Below, piece by piece: positions 25,718 to 33,973 of a stretch of DNA of 43,341 bases. Within the stretch, counting starts at the first letter, position 1; each line of letters begins with the position of its first letter. Source of the DNA: Bacteroides timonensis (lineage in GTDB: Bacteria; Bacteroidota; Bacteroidia; Bacteroidales; Bacteroidaceae); contig NZ_CBVI010000009.1 in assembly GCF_000513195.1 (NCBI RefSeq), forward strand, positions 1 to 43,341, written 5' to 3'. Under the pieces are notes generated by a model. It was given only the letters and a program-made list of their open reading frames with translations. It did not search any database and was not told where the DNA came from. The translations under genes and the position numbers were made by a program.

Positions 25718-26836
25718 ATGAACAACGACGAACGAATTTGCAGTATAGCCCTCACGCTTTGCCCCGGTATAGGACATATCGGGGCAAGGCGTTTAATAGA
25801 CGGTATTGGAAGTGCCGCCGGAGTCTTTTCTCAACGTAAAGAACTACCTGAATTGCTACCTGGTGTGAGCCCTACTATAGTCACTGCCCTTGATAATCCT
25901 GCCGCTTTCCTGCGTGCCGAACATGAAATGGAGTTCGTGGAGAAGAATCGCCTCACTTGTCTGACTCTCAAAGATGAAGCTTATCCGTCCCGTTTGCGCG
26001 AGTGTGAAGACGCTCCGGTCGTCCTCTTCTTCAAAGGACATACCGATTTCAATCGTCTTCGCGTCATCAATATGGTCGGTACTCGTAATGCCACAGAGTA
26101 TGGCAAGCAATTCTGTGTAGATTTCCTGCGTGATCTTTCTTCTCATTATCCTGATGTGCTGGTAGTCAGCGGTCTGGCTTATGGCATCGATATCCATGCC
26201 CATCGCGCTGCCCTGGCCAACAACCTTTCCACCGTGGCTGTCCTTGCTCACGGACTGGACCGTATCTATCCTTATGTTCATCGTAAAACTGCCATTGATA
26301 TGTTGGCGAACGGTGGACTCCTTACCGAATTCCTCACCGAAACCAATCCCGACCGGCATAACTTTGTCAGTCGCAACCGCATTGTGGCTGGTATGACTGA
26401 TGCAACCATCGTTGTGGAATCCGCCTCCAAAGGTGGTTCGCTGATTACGGCAGACCTTGCTGTAGACTATCATCGTGATTGTTTCGCTGTTCCCGGTCGT
26501 ACCACCGATCCCTTGTCTATGGGCTGTAACCAACTGATACGTGATAATAAAGCCGTTCTCATCCAGTCTGCCGATGACTTTATGCTGGCGATGGGTTGGA
26601 CTACAGAAGAGGAACCTGCCAAACATGAAGGCATTCAGCGTAGTCTCTTTCTTGAATTGACGGAGGAAGAAGAACTTGTGGTCGGCATCCTTACACGCTT
26701 GGGCGACCTGCATATCAACGTATTGGTAGTGGAATCCAATATTCCGGTGAACCGTATGACAGCTCTGCTTTTTGAACTGGAAATGAAGGGAGTGGTGCGT
26801 GCATTGGTGGGTGGAGTATATCATTTATTAACGTAA
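25718..26836 (+). CDS. dprA: DNA-processing protein DprA (Smf)
   Basis: A 372-residue cytoplasmic protein that loads RecA onto incoming single-stranded DNA during natural transformation and is kept by many non-competent bacteria. The Rossmann-like DprA core is clear: MVGTRNATEYG, VSGLAYGIDIHAHRAAL, LAHGLDRIYP, FVSRNRIVAGMTDATIVVES, KGGSLITADLA and FAVPG. An N-terminal helix-hairpin segment (LCPGIGHIGARRL) and a C-terminal winged-helix-like segment (about 310-372) complete the family layout. The preferred start is the ATG at 25718, right after the thioesterase stop; an upstream in-frame start at 25673 would lie inside the previous gene. Confidence 0.95.
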   Translation: MNNDERICSIALTLCPGIGHIGARRLIDGIGSAAGVFSQRKELPELLPGVSPTIVTALDNPAAFLRAEHEMEFVEKNRLTCLTLKDEAYPSRLRECEDAPVVLFFKGHTDFNRLRVINMVGTRNATEYGKQFCVDFLRDLSSHYPDVLVVSGLAYGIDIHAHRAALANNLSTVAVLAHGLDRIYPYVHRKTAIDMLANGGLLTEFLTETNPDRHNFVSRNRIVAGMTDATIVVESASKGGSLITADLAVDYHRDCFAVPGRTTDPLSMGCNQLIRDNKAVLIQSADDFMLAMGWTTEEEPAKHEGIQRSLFLELTEEEELVVGILTRLGDLHINVLVVESNIPVNRMTALLFELEMKGVVRALVGGVYHLLT

Positions 26837-26863
26837 ACCACCCCTTGGAATAATATTTTTTCA

Positions 26864-26871
26864 TATCTTTG
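26864..26871 (+). promoter_or_regulatory. -7 box for the HTCS gene
   Basis: TATCTTTG fits TAnnTTTG and lies 24 bp before the start codon. A TTGG at 26845-26848 is a possible -33 element, slightly closer than usual. The sensor thus appears to have its own constitutive-type promoter rather than the shared GH-gene element. Confidence 0.6.
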
Positions 26872-26894
26872 CTCTCACAACCAGTCATAATGCT

Positions 26895-29800
26895 ATGAGG
26901 TACCTGTTCTTTTATATACTTTTATTTATTGGAGAACTGTCCGTAAGCGCACAGCACATGTTCTCCAGACAATTTCCATTCTTCAACCAACTCTCTTCCA
27001 ATGAGATTTTCAGTATTCATCAGGATAGGGAAGGGTACTTCTGGATAGGTACCACGAATGGTCTGGCACGCTATGACGGCTATCAGTTAAATACATTCCG
27101 TACAGACTATAAAAATCAGAATCTGCTGACTGACAATGGAATTACTGCTATCAATGATAATGATCTGTATGTATGGATCGGTACATGGAAAGGGCTGAAC
27201 CTGTATAATAAGCAGACCTGTCGGATTACTCCTTTCTCAGATGCACGGCTTCTGAACAAGGTGGTGGATGCCATAACAGTCGATAAAGAAGGGTATGTCT
27301 GGATCAGTGCCGGTGGAATGATATACCGGTGCGATTCTACCGCGCATATTATAAAGGAGTATGAGGTTGGAGGTCTTCAGGAGGGATATGCCATCAGTAA
27401 TATCTACGCAGACCAGCAAAAGCAACTTTGGGCAGTGGGATCAAGGGGTATATTCAGATATGAGCCCGAAGCCGATTCTTTTTTCCGTTATCCGCCATTG
27501 GGTAACGGACATACCGCATATATTATGCATCAGGATAATTCCGGTAATTACTGGATCGGTACGTGGGGGGAAGGTTTGTGGCAATTCTTTCCCTCTGCAC
27601 AGAAAGGAGGACACTATAAGAAACATAATATAGCTGCTTCAAACAATAAAGAAACCGACGTTGAATCCATTCTTTTCAGTATAGAACAGGATGATACGTT
27701 TGGTTATCTTTGGATGCTTTCGTATGCCGGGCTCCATGCGTTTAAATACACGGATGCAGGGACACTGGAAAAGGTGGATATAGACCATCTGGTTGATACA
27801 CACATGATGTACACCCGGATATGCAAAGACAGGGAGGGTAATCTGTGGCTACCTTCGTATGATATGGCGTATACCATCTTTTTTGATAATTCGAACATAG
27901 ACAATTACCTTCTTCCTCAATTGAAGGAAGAGATGGGATGGGATGCTAATGTCATGAATCTCTGTCAGGGAAGTGACAGTATCATGTGGTTCAGGCAGGA
28001 CAGGTACGAATTGTGCATGTACGATTTCTCACGGGATGCGTTTGTCGGTACAGGTGTGGGTGAGATTAATGCCATTATCAGATCTCTTCATAAACCCGGT
28101 GTCTGGGTTAATTCAAGCCGGACTCCCCATGTGATGAGACTGACGCAACGGAACATGAAGGTGCAGATAGAAGAAGACATCAATATAGGCGGAGTTACAG
28201 GGCTACTTGAGGATAAGGTCGGCAATCTGTGGATATCCCGGTGGACGGATATAAACGTGAAACGTCCTGATAAAGATGACTTGGTAGCTTCGGGTAGTGA
28301 CGTTCCGGTAATGACTTCCCTGTTCAATGATGTAAAGGGAGAAGTTTTAGGGTTGTCTCACGAGAGCAAAATCTATCGGCTGAGTTGTGCCGACGGGCGG
28401 ATTACCTGTGAACTGAAAGGCAGTGTTTCTTCTCTTCTGGAAAAGGAAGAAGTGAACAGTGTCTGCATTGACCGGAAAGGACGGCTGTGGCTGAACACTA
28501 CTTTGGGAAGAATACTGCGGTCTGACGAAACGATGCATAAGTTTGAAAATGTATCGCTCGATAATGAGATAGATGACTGTACTGTATTAGGATTACTTTC
28601 CGATAAGAACAGTGTGTGGATTATCACCAATAAGAAAGTACTTCAATATAATATTGATTCGCAGACTTTTCTGCACTATTCTACTGTTGATGATAACATT
28701 ATGGTAGATGTTTTCAGGTATAAGGCTATCAGTCTGGACGGTTGGGGCGGACTCTATGTAGGCGGACATCGCGGATTCATACATATTCGTCCCGGTAATG
28801 CATCGGCGGTGAACAGGGCTCCTGCGAGCTTGCATATCACAGATGTCAAAGTTGAAGACAAAAGTATCTTCTTCGGTAATGCGGAAGCCTCGGGAGAGAA
28901 TACGATACATAAGATTTTCCTTGGTCCGGATGACCGGAATATCGAGATTTTCTTTTCTTCGCTTTTGTATTCGCTGAATGCGGGATGTCGCATAGCGTAT
29001 CAGTTGGAGGGGGTGGATCATTATTGGATCTATTCGGATAACAACAGAAATTCCGTCTTCTATAACCACCTGCCGAAGGGAACGTATAAACTCCGTTTGA
29101 AGTTGGAATATGAGCGGGGTAAGTGGACTGAAGGCGAAGTGTTGCTGACCATTGTGAAAGAGCCGGCATTCTATGAAACCTGGTTTGCATATCTTGTTTA
29201 TGTCATTCTCATCGGATTGTGTTTCTATGTGGTAATCCGGCTTTATATGCGTCGCATTAAACTGAAGAGTGAAGTGAGATTGCAGGAAGAACTGACGCGC
29301 ACCAAGTTGACTTACTTCACCAATGTTTCCCATGAGTTGCTGACACCGCTTACCGTCATATCCTGTATATCGGATTATCTGGATCAGAAGGTTCCTGCCG
29401 TGCGACAACAGTCCGTTATGCTCAAGGCTAACGCGGAGAAGTTGAAGCGACTGATACAGCAAGTGCTTGATTTCCGCAAGATGGATGTGGGGAAACTGAA
29501 ACTGAACGTTTCGGAAGGAGATATCCGTGAGTTTGTCCTGAACATCTGCCAGGTAAACTTCCAACCGCTCGCATTGAAGAAGAATATCACGCTGGATACT
29601 CGTTTTGAAGCGGAGGAAGCACATGGCTATGTGGATTTTGATAAGCTGGATAAGATATTGCATAATTTGCTGTCCAATGCCATGAAGTATACTCCTGAGA
29701 ACAGGCGTATTACTGTTGATGTACGGGTAGTGAATGAAGCGGAACATCGGATATTGGTGTTGAAAGTGGAGGATGAGGGCATTGGTATTTCTGAGAAAGA

Positions 29801-30836
29801 ACTGGAACAGATATTCATCCGTTTCTATAACAGTAAGAAGAACCGGGGAATCGAGTCGAACGGAATCGGCCTCTCGCTAACGAAAGATCTGATAACCTTG
29901 CATCATGGCCTTATCACCGTGGAAAGCGTTTTAGGACAAGGTTCCTGCTTCACTGTAAAGCTGCCTGTTGACAAAGAAAGCTACTCTCCGGATGAATTGC
30001 TTGACGAGACGATGGTGTTGCAGACCGGTACGGATGATGTGCCCATGGAAGATTATGCTTCGTCTGATGAGGTGGATAAACCGGCTATCTTGTTGATTGA
30101 CGACAATACGGAATTGCTGTTCGTTATGAAAGAGATGTTCAGGGAACGATATACTGTACTGACAGCCGCAGACGGGCAACAAGCCTGGGATAAGTTGAAG
30201 GATAATGAGGTGGATGTCGTCATTTGTGATGTCATGTTGCCCGATGCCAATGGTTGGGAACTTTGTGCGCGTATGAAGGGTGATTTGCGTTTCAATCATA
30301 TACCTGTCATCATACTTACGGCTAAGAATGGTATTGAGGACCGTGTTGCCAGCTATGAAGCGGGCGCCGACGGATATATAGCCAAGCCTTTTGAGTTGAA
30401 GATACTTTTTGCCCGGGTGGATAACCTTATCCGATCTTCGAAGATGCGTCAGGCGGCCTTCCGCAAAGAAGAGAACCTGAATCTGGAAAGTCTGGCCTAT
30501 CCCTCGGCGGATAAGCAGTTCCTGCAATCCATCATCAGTAGCATCGAACAACACCTGGAAGAGTCTGAATTCGATCTGGAACAGTTGGCTGCGGAGAAGA
30601 ATATGTCTAAGTCTACCCTTTACCGTAAGATAAAATCGATGACGGGAATGACTCCTTTGGACTTTATACGGAATATTAAGATGAAGCGTGCCTGCATGAT
30701 GTTGTTCAGCCGCTCGCATACTATATCCGAGGTGGCGTATGCTGTAGGATTCAACAGCCCCAAATACTTCACCCGGTGCTTCAAGGATGAATTCGGTGTG
30801 ACGCCGAGTGAATATCTTCAGAAAAACACCCCTTAA
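26895..30836 (+). CDS. Hybrid two-component system sensor/regulator (HTCS)
   Basis: A 1313-residue one-piece sensor-regulator of the inner membrane. Order: signal peptide (about 1-19, ending SVSAQ), two seven-bladed reg_prop beta-propellers (about 25-690, repeated FWIGT/LWIS-type blades), Y_Y_Y domain (about 695-760), TM helix (about 765-790), HisKA with His813 in FTNVSHELLTPLTV, HATPase with GIGISEKELEQIF and GIGLSLTKDL, receiver domain with Asp1112 in VVICDVMLPDANG, and a C-terminal AraC-type HTH (about 1215-1310). In Bacteroides these bind an oligosaccharide in the periplasm and activate the adjacent PUL. Adjacent GH, SusC and SusD genes fit this. The start at 26895 is chosen because an ATG at 26890 stops at once. 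Confidence 0.96.
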   Translation: MRYLFFYILLFIGELSVSAQHMFSRQFPFFNQLSSNEIFSIHQDREGYFWIGTTNGLARYDGYQLNTFRTDYKNQNLLTDNGITAINDNDLYVWIGTWKGLNLYNKQTCRITPFSDARLLNKVVDAITVDKEGYVWISAGGMIYRCDSTAHIIKEYEVGGLQEGYAISNIYADQQKQLWAVGSRGIFRYEPEADSFFRYPPLGNGHTAYIMHQDNSGNYWIGTWGEGLWQFFPSAQKGGHYKKHNIAASNNKETDVESILFSIEQDDTFGYLWMLSYAGLHAFKYTDAGTLEKVDIDHLVDTHMMYTRICKDREGNLWLPSYDMAYTIFFDNSNIDNYLLPQLKEEMGWDANVMNLCQGSDSIMWFRQDRYELCMYDFSRDAFVGTGVGEINAIIRSLHKPGVWVNSSRTPHVMRLTQRNMKVQIEEDINIGGVTGLLEDKVGNLWISRWTDINVKRPDKDDLVASGSDVPVMTSLFNDVKGEVLGLSHESKIYRLSCADGRITCELKGSVSSLLEKEEVNSVCIDRKGRLWLNTTLGRILRSDETMHKFENVSLDNEIDDCTVLGLLSDKNSVWIITNKKVLQYNIDSQTFLHYSTVDDNIMVDVFRYKAISLDGWGGLYVGGHRGFIHIRPGNASAVNRAPASLHITDVKVEDKSIFFGNAEASGENTIHKIFLGPDDRNIEIFFSSLLYSLNAGCRIAYQLEGVDHYWIYSDNNRNSVFYNHLPKGTYKLRLKLEYERGKWTEGEVLLTIVKEPAFYETWFAYLVYVILIGLCFYVVIRLYMRRIKLKSEVRLQEELTRTKLTYFTNVSHELLTPLTVISCISDYLDQKVPAVRQQSVMLKANAEKLKRLIQQVLDFRKMDVGKLKLNVSEGDIREFVLNICQVNFQPLALKKNITLDTRFEAEEAHGYVDFDKLDKILHNLLSNAMKYTPENRRITVDVRVVNEAEHRILVLKVEDEGIGISEKELEQIFIRFYNSKKNRGIESNGIGLSLTKDLITLHHGLITVESVLGQGSCFTVKLPVDKESYSPDELLDETMVLQTGTDDVPMEDYASSDEVDKPAILLIDDNTELLFVMKEMFRERYTVLTAADGQQAWDKLKDNEVDVVICDVMLPDANGWELCARMKGDLRFNHIPVIILTAKNGIEDRVASYEAGADGYIAKPFELKILFARVDNLIRSSKMRQAAFRKEENLNLESLAYPSADKQFLQSIISSIEQHLEESEFDLEQLAAEKNMSKSTLYRKIKSMTGMTPLDFIRNIKMKRACMMLFSRSHTISEVAYAVGFNSPKYFTRCFKDEFGVTPSEYLQKNTP

Positions 30837-30862
30837 TTTTTAGTATATAGATGCTACATACA

Positions 30863-30943
30863 GGGGTAAAATCCTGTTATCAAGGGGTAAATTCGGGTCA
30901 TGACAGAATCTCTCCCCTTCTATAAATGATTTCTGTACCTTCT
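30863..30943 (+). promoter_or_regulatory. Candidate HTCS operator and promoter of the GH-A-like gene
   Basis: Two direct repeats start with GGGGTAAA at 30863 and 30884 (21 bp apart), and a CCCCTTC arm lies at 30914-30920 in inverse orientation (13 of 18 positions match the inverted first repeat). TACCTTCT (30936-30943) is a -7-like box. The same arrangement occurs before the GH2 gene at 33831-33917. A 21-bp spacing puts two sites on one face of the DNA, as AraC-type regulators require. The 14-bp word TATATAGATGCTAC at 30844-30857 also occurs at 18899-18912. Confidence 0.6.
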
Positions 30944-31002
30944 TTTTCATAAGATATGAGTTGATTTGTTGTCAGATACCCAAACTTAAATCAAACATAG
31001 TT

Positions 31003-33825
31003 ATGAAGAACCTCAGTATCCGTCATGGAAAATCATCCGGAAACAAATCAGTACTATTACTTACTGTATTAGCATTAGGCGCCGGATTCTCTTCTTTGTC
31101 TGCCCAGACAAATGCCGCAAGTGACCAGATAACGGCACAACCTGCTGCTGACCGCATTGTACCTTTCCGCCTCAGTGAACAAGGAGTAGTCCGCCCTGTG
31201 GAATGGGGATTGGATACGGCTTGGGAAGATGAGGGAAATATCCGCCGTGGCCAGGGATTTATGGAAACAGTAGATATAGTGCGCGTTTCTTTTCGCCCCA
31301 CTGATCCCATTGTGGATGGAGATTTGGGAGCTGATCAGAAAGAACATATACAAACACGACTTGGTTTACTGGACTTTGTCTCTCCTAAACCCAAGTTAGC
31401 TATAAATAGCGATCACCCTAAGATTGACGATTCTTATAAAGGTAACGCCCAGGCTTGGGCTCAGATGATGGATTTGCATACTCGTTATTTTCAGGATGCA
31501 GGATACGAGGTGATTTCAGTGGCTCCATTCAATGAACCGGATTATACCTATACAGGACAAGGCACTAAAGCGGATTTCTATAAGATTGCTGTGGAGTTGA
31601 GAGCGAATCCCCGTTTCGAGAATATTCGGATTTGTGGGGGAAATACTCTGAATTGTGATGAAGCACTGCCGTGGTATAACTACCTCAAAGAGCAACTTGA
31701 TGAGGGAAATACCCATCAGCTTGCCGGTGAATTCAATGGTTACGCTGATTTCTACGAGACGGTTCGCAAGGATGGAAAAATGGCGATGAATGATGAGATG
31801 CACAACGTGATGGAGGCGATGGTGGGTCTGGAATATGGGTTGCAGACCGGTATCTGGTGGGGAAGTGCGGAGTATGCCCGTGGTGAATTCTGCAAGATTA
31901 GCCGGGGTGGAGAACGGCTGGCATATGCTGAACATCGTCCTAATTGGACGGCAGCTTCTGTCTATCGGTCTAAAGATGGCAGTAAGGTTCAGGCTTTTGG
32001 AGGCGTTTCGGAACGTCAGGCTAAAACGACAACCTATCGTTTTGTATCCAAAGAGAAGGATGTATTCTATGACGGATATGGTCCGCAGCGTGAGTTCTAT
32101 TTGGAAATGCCCGGAGGAATTTCTTATCAGGACAAAGAACAGCAGAATGCCGAACGGGTGGTCAATATTACTTGGGGAGAAGATATTCAGCCGGTGATAG
32201 ACGGACAGTATGTACTGATAAACCGGAGTACTCAGCGGGCAGTTGAAATAACCCAGGGCAACACGGCGGAGGGCACCAACGTGAAGACCGGAAAGTTTGA
32301 CGCTTCCAAGGCTTATCAGCGTTGGTATGTCCGTCCGGTTTCCAGCCGTATCGGTGGAGATTTCAGCTATTTCTGTATTACGTCTCCCATAAATGGGATG
32401 TCATTCGACATCTGGAATTGGTCGTTGGAGGACGGTGGGAATATCGCCATCTATGGTGCCAGTAATGGCAGCAATCAGCAGTGGGCATTGGAGTATGCCG
32501 GAGATGGATGGTTTTATATCCGTAGTCGCCACAGTGCTTTGTATTTGGAAGAAGGAGAGGACGCTTTCAATGTGCAGCAAGGTACGAAAAAAGGAAGTAA
32601 TGATGAACGGCTGCAATGGCGTCTGGTACCTGCCCCGGCTTCTAAAATTGAAATCAAATCTTTAGCTACTCCAACCGGACTGACGACGGAAGGGCAATCT
32701 GCATCTGTTTTGTTGAAGTGGAACAAACAATCCGATGCTACAGAATACACTGTGCTACGTTCCGAAACATCCGGTGGAGCTTACGAGATCATTGCGCGTA
32801 ATGTAAAAGAAACCAGTTTTGTAGATCATAAGGCCTTAGCGGGGAAGAACTATTATTACACGGTGAAAGCCAATGATAATTGTCTGAACAGTTCGCCGAA
32901 GTCACAGGAAGTAACTGTCACTATTACTGATGTGCATGCCTTAGTAGCACATTATGCTTTTGATGGAGATTTACTGGACGAGACGGAAAATTTGAATCAT
33001 GGTGCATCCCTGAAAAAAGCAACGTTTACTGATGGAAAAATAAACAAAGCTGTACAACTTAACGGCTCAACGGAATTTCTGCAATTACCCACGGATATTG
33101 CCAATCATCAGAATCTGACAGTTTCTACTTGGGTGAAGTGGGATGGTGGTGCAGACTGGCAACGTGTCTTCGACTTTGGTAGTGGTGAAGATCAATATAT
33201 GTTCCTTACTTATAGTTCCAATATACAGTCTCTTCGTTTTGCAATGAAAAACGGTGCGGAAGAACAGGCTCTGGAAACCGTCTTGCCTTCCCCCATACGC
33301 ATTGACAATTGGGTACATTTGGCATTAACTATCGGAGAAGCGGAGGTACGGATTTATGTGAATGGAGAACTGGCTGTTTCATCCGGGGATATTACTATCC
33401 GTCCGATGGATATCCGTCCCTGTCTGAACTATATCGGTCGTAGTCAGTTTGTATCCGATCCGATGTTTAAAGGAAGTATCGATGATTTCAGAGTTTATAA
33501 TTATGAGTTATCAGCAGAGGATATAAAGAAAGTAGCCCAGGGGGAATCGGTAGGTATCATTACTCTGCAGATTTCCGATGATGAATTGTTTATCGGCCCT
33601 TTGCCTGCCGATCAGAAACTACAGGTTACTTATACACCTGCCCAGCCATCGGGTAGAGTATCTCTCAGTATTTATAATATGCAGGGAGTTCCGGTACTTT
33701 CTCATGAGGCGGCTGGTTCCGGTGTTACTATGCTGGATGTATCCGGACTCCCTACCGGTCTATATCTGTTGAGGCTTGTTGATAACAACCGGTCAGTTAC
33801 ACGTAAGTTTGCAGTGAGGCATTAA
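31003..33825 (+). CDS. Multidomain clan GH-A-like glycoside hydrolase with Ricin-type, FN3 and LamG domains
   Basis: A 940-residue secreted enzyme from the ATG at 31003 (a TTG at 30961 is less likely). Signal peptide about 1-34 (ending SLSAQ). Residues about 40-385 look like a TIM-barrel glycosidase: PFNEPDYTY offers Glu178 as acid/base, and MNDEMHN offers Glu265 as nucleophile. GH30-like is possible but the family is not certain. A Ricin-type trefoil follows (about 390-545, QRWYV, QQWAL, LQWRLV), then FN3 (about 553-642), LamG/jelly-roll (about 647-845) and a C-terminal sorting-like domain (about 867-940). It probably starts depolymerising the PUL substrate; the substrate is not shown by sequence. 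Confidence 0.72.
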   Translation: MKNLSIRHGKSSGNKSVLLLTVLALGAGFSSLSAQTNAASDQITAQPAADRIVPFRLSEQGVVRPVEWGLDTAWEDEGNIRRGQGFMETVDIVRVSFRPTDPIVDGDLGADQKEHIQTRLGLLDFVSPKPKLAINSDHPKIDDSYKGNAQAWAQMMDLHTRYFQDAGYEVISVAPFNEPDYTYTGQGTKADFYKIAVELRANPRFENIRICGGNTLNCDEALPWYNYLKEQLDEGNTHQLAGEFNGYADFYETVRKDGKMAMNDEMHNVMEAMVGLEYGLQTGIWWGSAEYARGEFCKISRGGERLAYAEHRPNWTAASVYRSKDGSKVQAFGGVSERQAKTTTYRFVSKEKDVFYDGYGPQREFYLEMPGGISYQDKEQQNAERVVNITWGEDIQPVIDGQYVLINRSTQRAVEITQGNTAEGTNVKTGKFDASKAYQRWYVRPVSSRIGGDFSYFCITSPINGMSFDIWNWSLEDGGNIAIYGASNGSNQQWALEYAGDGWFYIRSRHSALYLEEGEDAFNVQQGTKKGSNDERLQWRLVPAPASKIEIKSLATPTGLTTEGQSASVLLKWNKQSDATEYTVLRSETSGGAYEIIARNVKETSFVDHKALAGKNYYYTVKANDNCLNSSPKSQEVTVTITDVHALVAHYAFDGDLLDETENLNHGASLKKATFTDGKINKAVQLNGSTEFLQLPTDIANHQNLTVSTWVKWDGGADWQRVFDFGSGEDQYMFLTYSSNIQSLRFAMKNGAEEQALETVLPSPIRIDNWVHLALTIGEAEVRIYVNGELAVSSGDITIRPMDIRPCLNYIGRSQFVSDPMFKGSIDDFRVYNYELSAEDIKKVAQGESVGIITLQISDDELFIGPLPADQKLQVTYTPAQPSGRVSLSIYNMQGVPVLSHEAAGSGVTMLDVSGLPTGLYLLRLVDNNRSVTRKFAVRH

Positions 33826-33830
33826 TAAGT

Positions 33831-33917
33831 GGGGTATAAAATCCTTTCATCAGGGTATAAAAACGTTTCATGAAAGGATTTTGCCCCTTCGATAACCTGT
33901 TTTTGTGCCTATCTTCT
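33831..33917 (+). promoter_or_regulatory. Candidate HTCS operator and promoter of the GH2 gene
   Basis: GGGGTATAAAA (33831) and AGGGTATAAAA (33852) repeat at 21 bp, with TTTCAT near the end of each. AAAATCCTTTCAT (33838-33850) is exactly inverted at ATGAAAGGATTTT (33870-33882) and the outer GGGG/CCCC (33884-33887) continue the dyad. TATCTTCT (33910-33917) is the -7-like box. This matches the element at 30863-30943 in order and spacing, to within a few bases. Confidence 0.65.
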
Positions 33918-33973
33918 AATTAAATATCACTTGCTTTGCCCTTGGATAATTAAACTTAGATCATATTAATATT

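Noticed and set aside
25856..26824. Minus-strand ORF of 322 residues opposite dprA
   Set aside because: DprA motifs occupy the whole plus strand here; the antisense translation has no known features.
28593..29747. Minus-strand ORF of 384 residues opposite the HTCS gene
   Set aside because: It is a shadow of the HTCS kinase region. The translation is rich in Ile, His and Gln with no recognisable domain.
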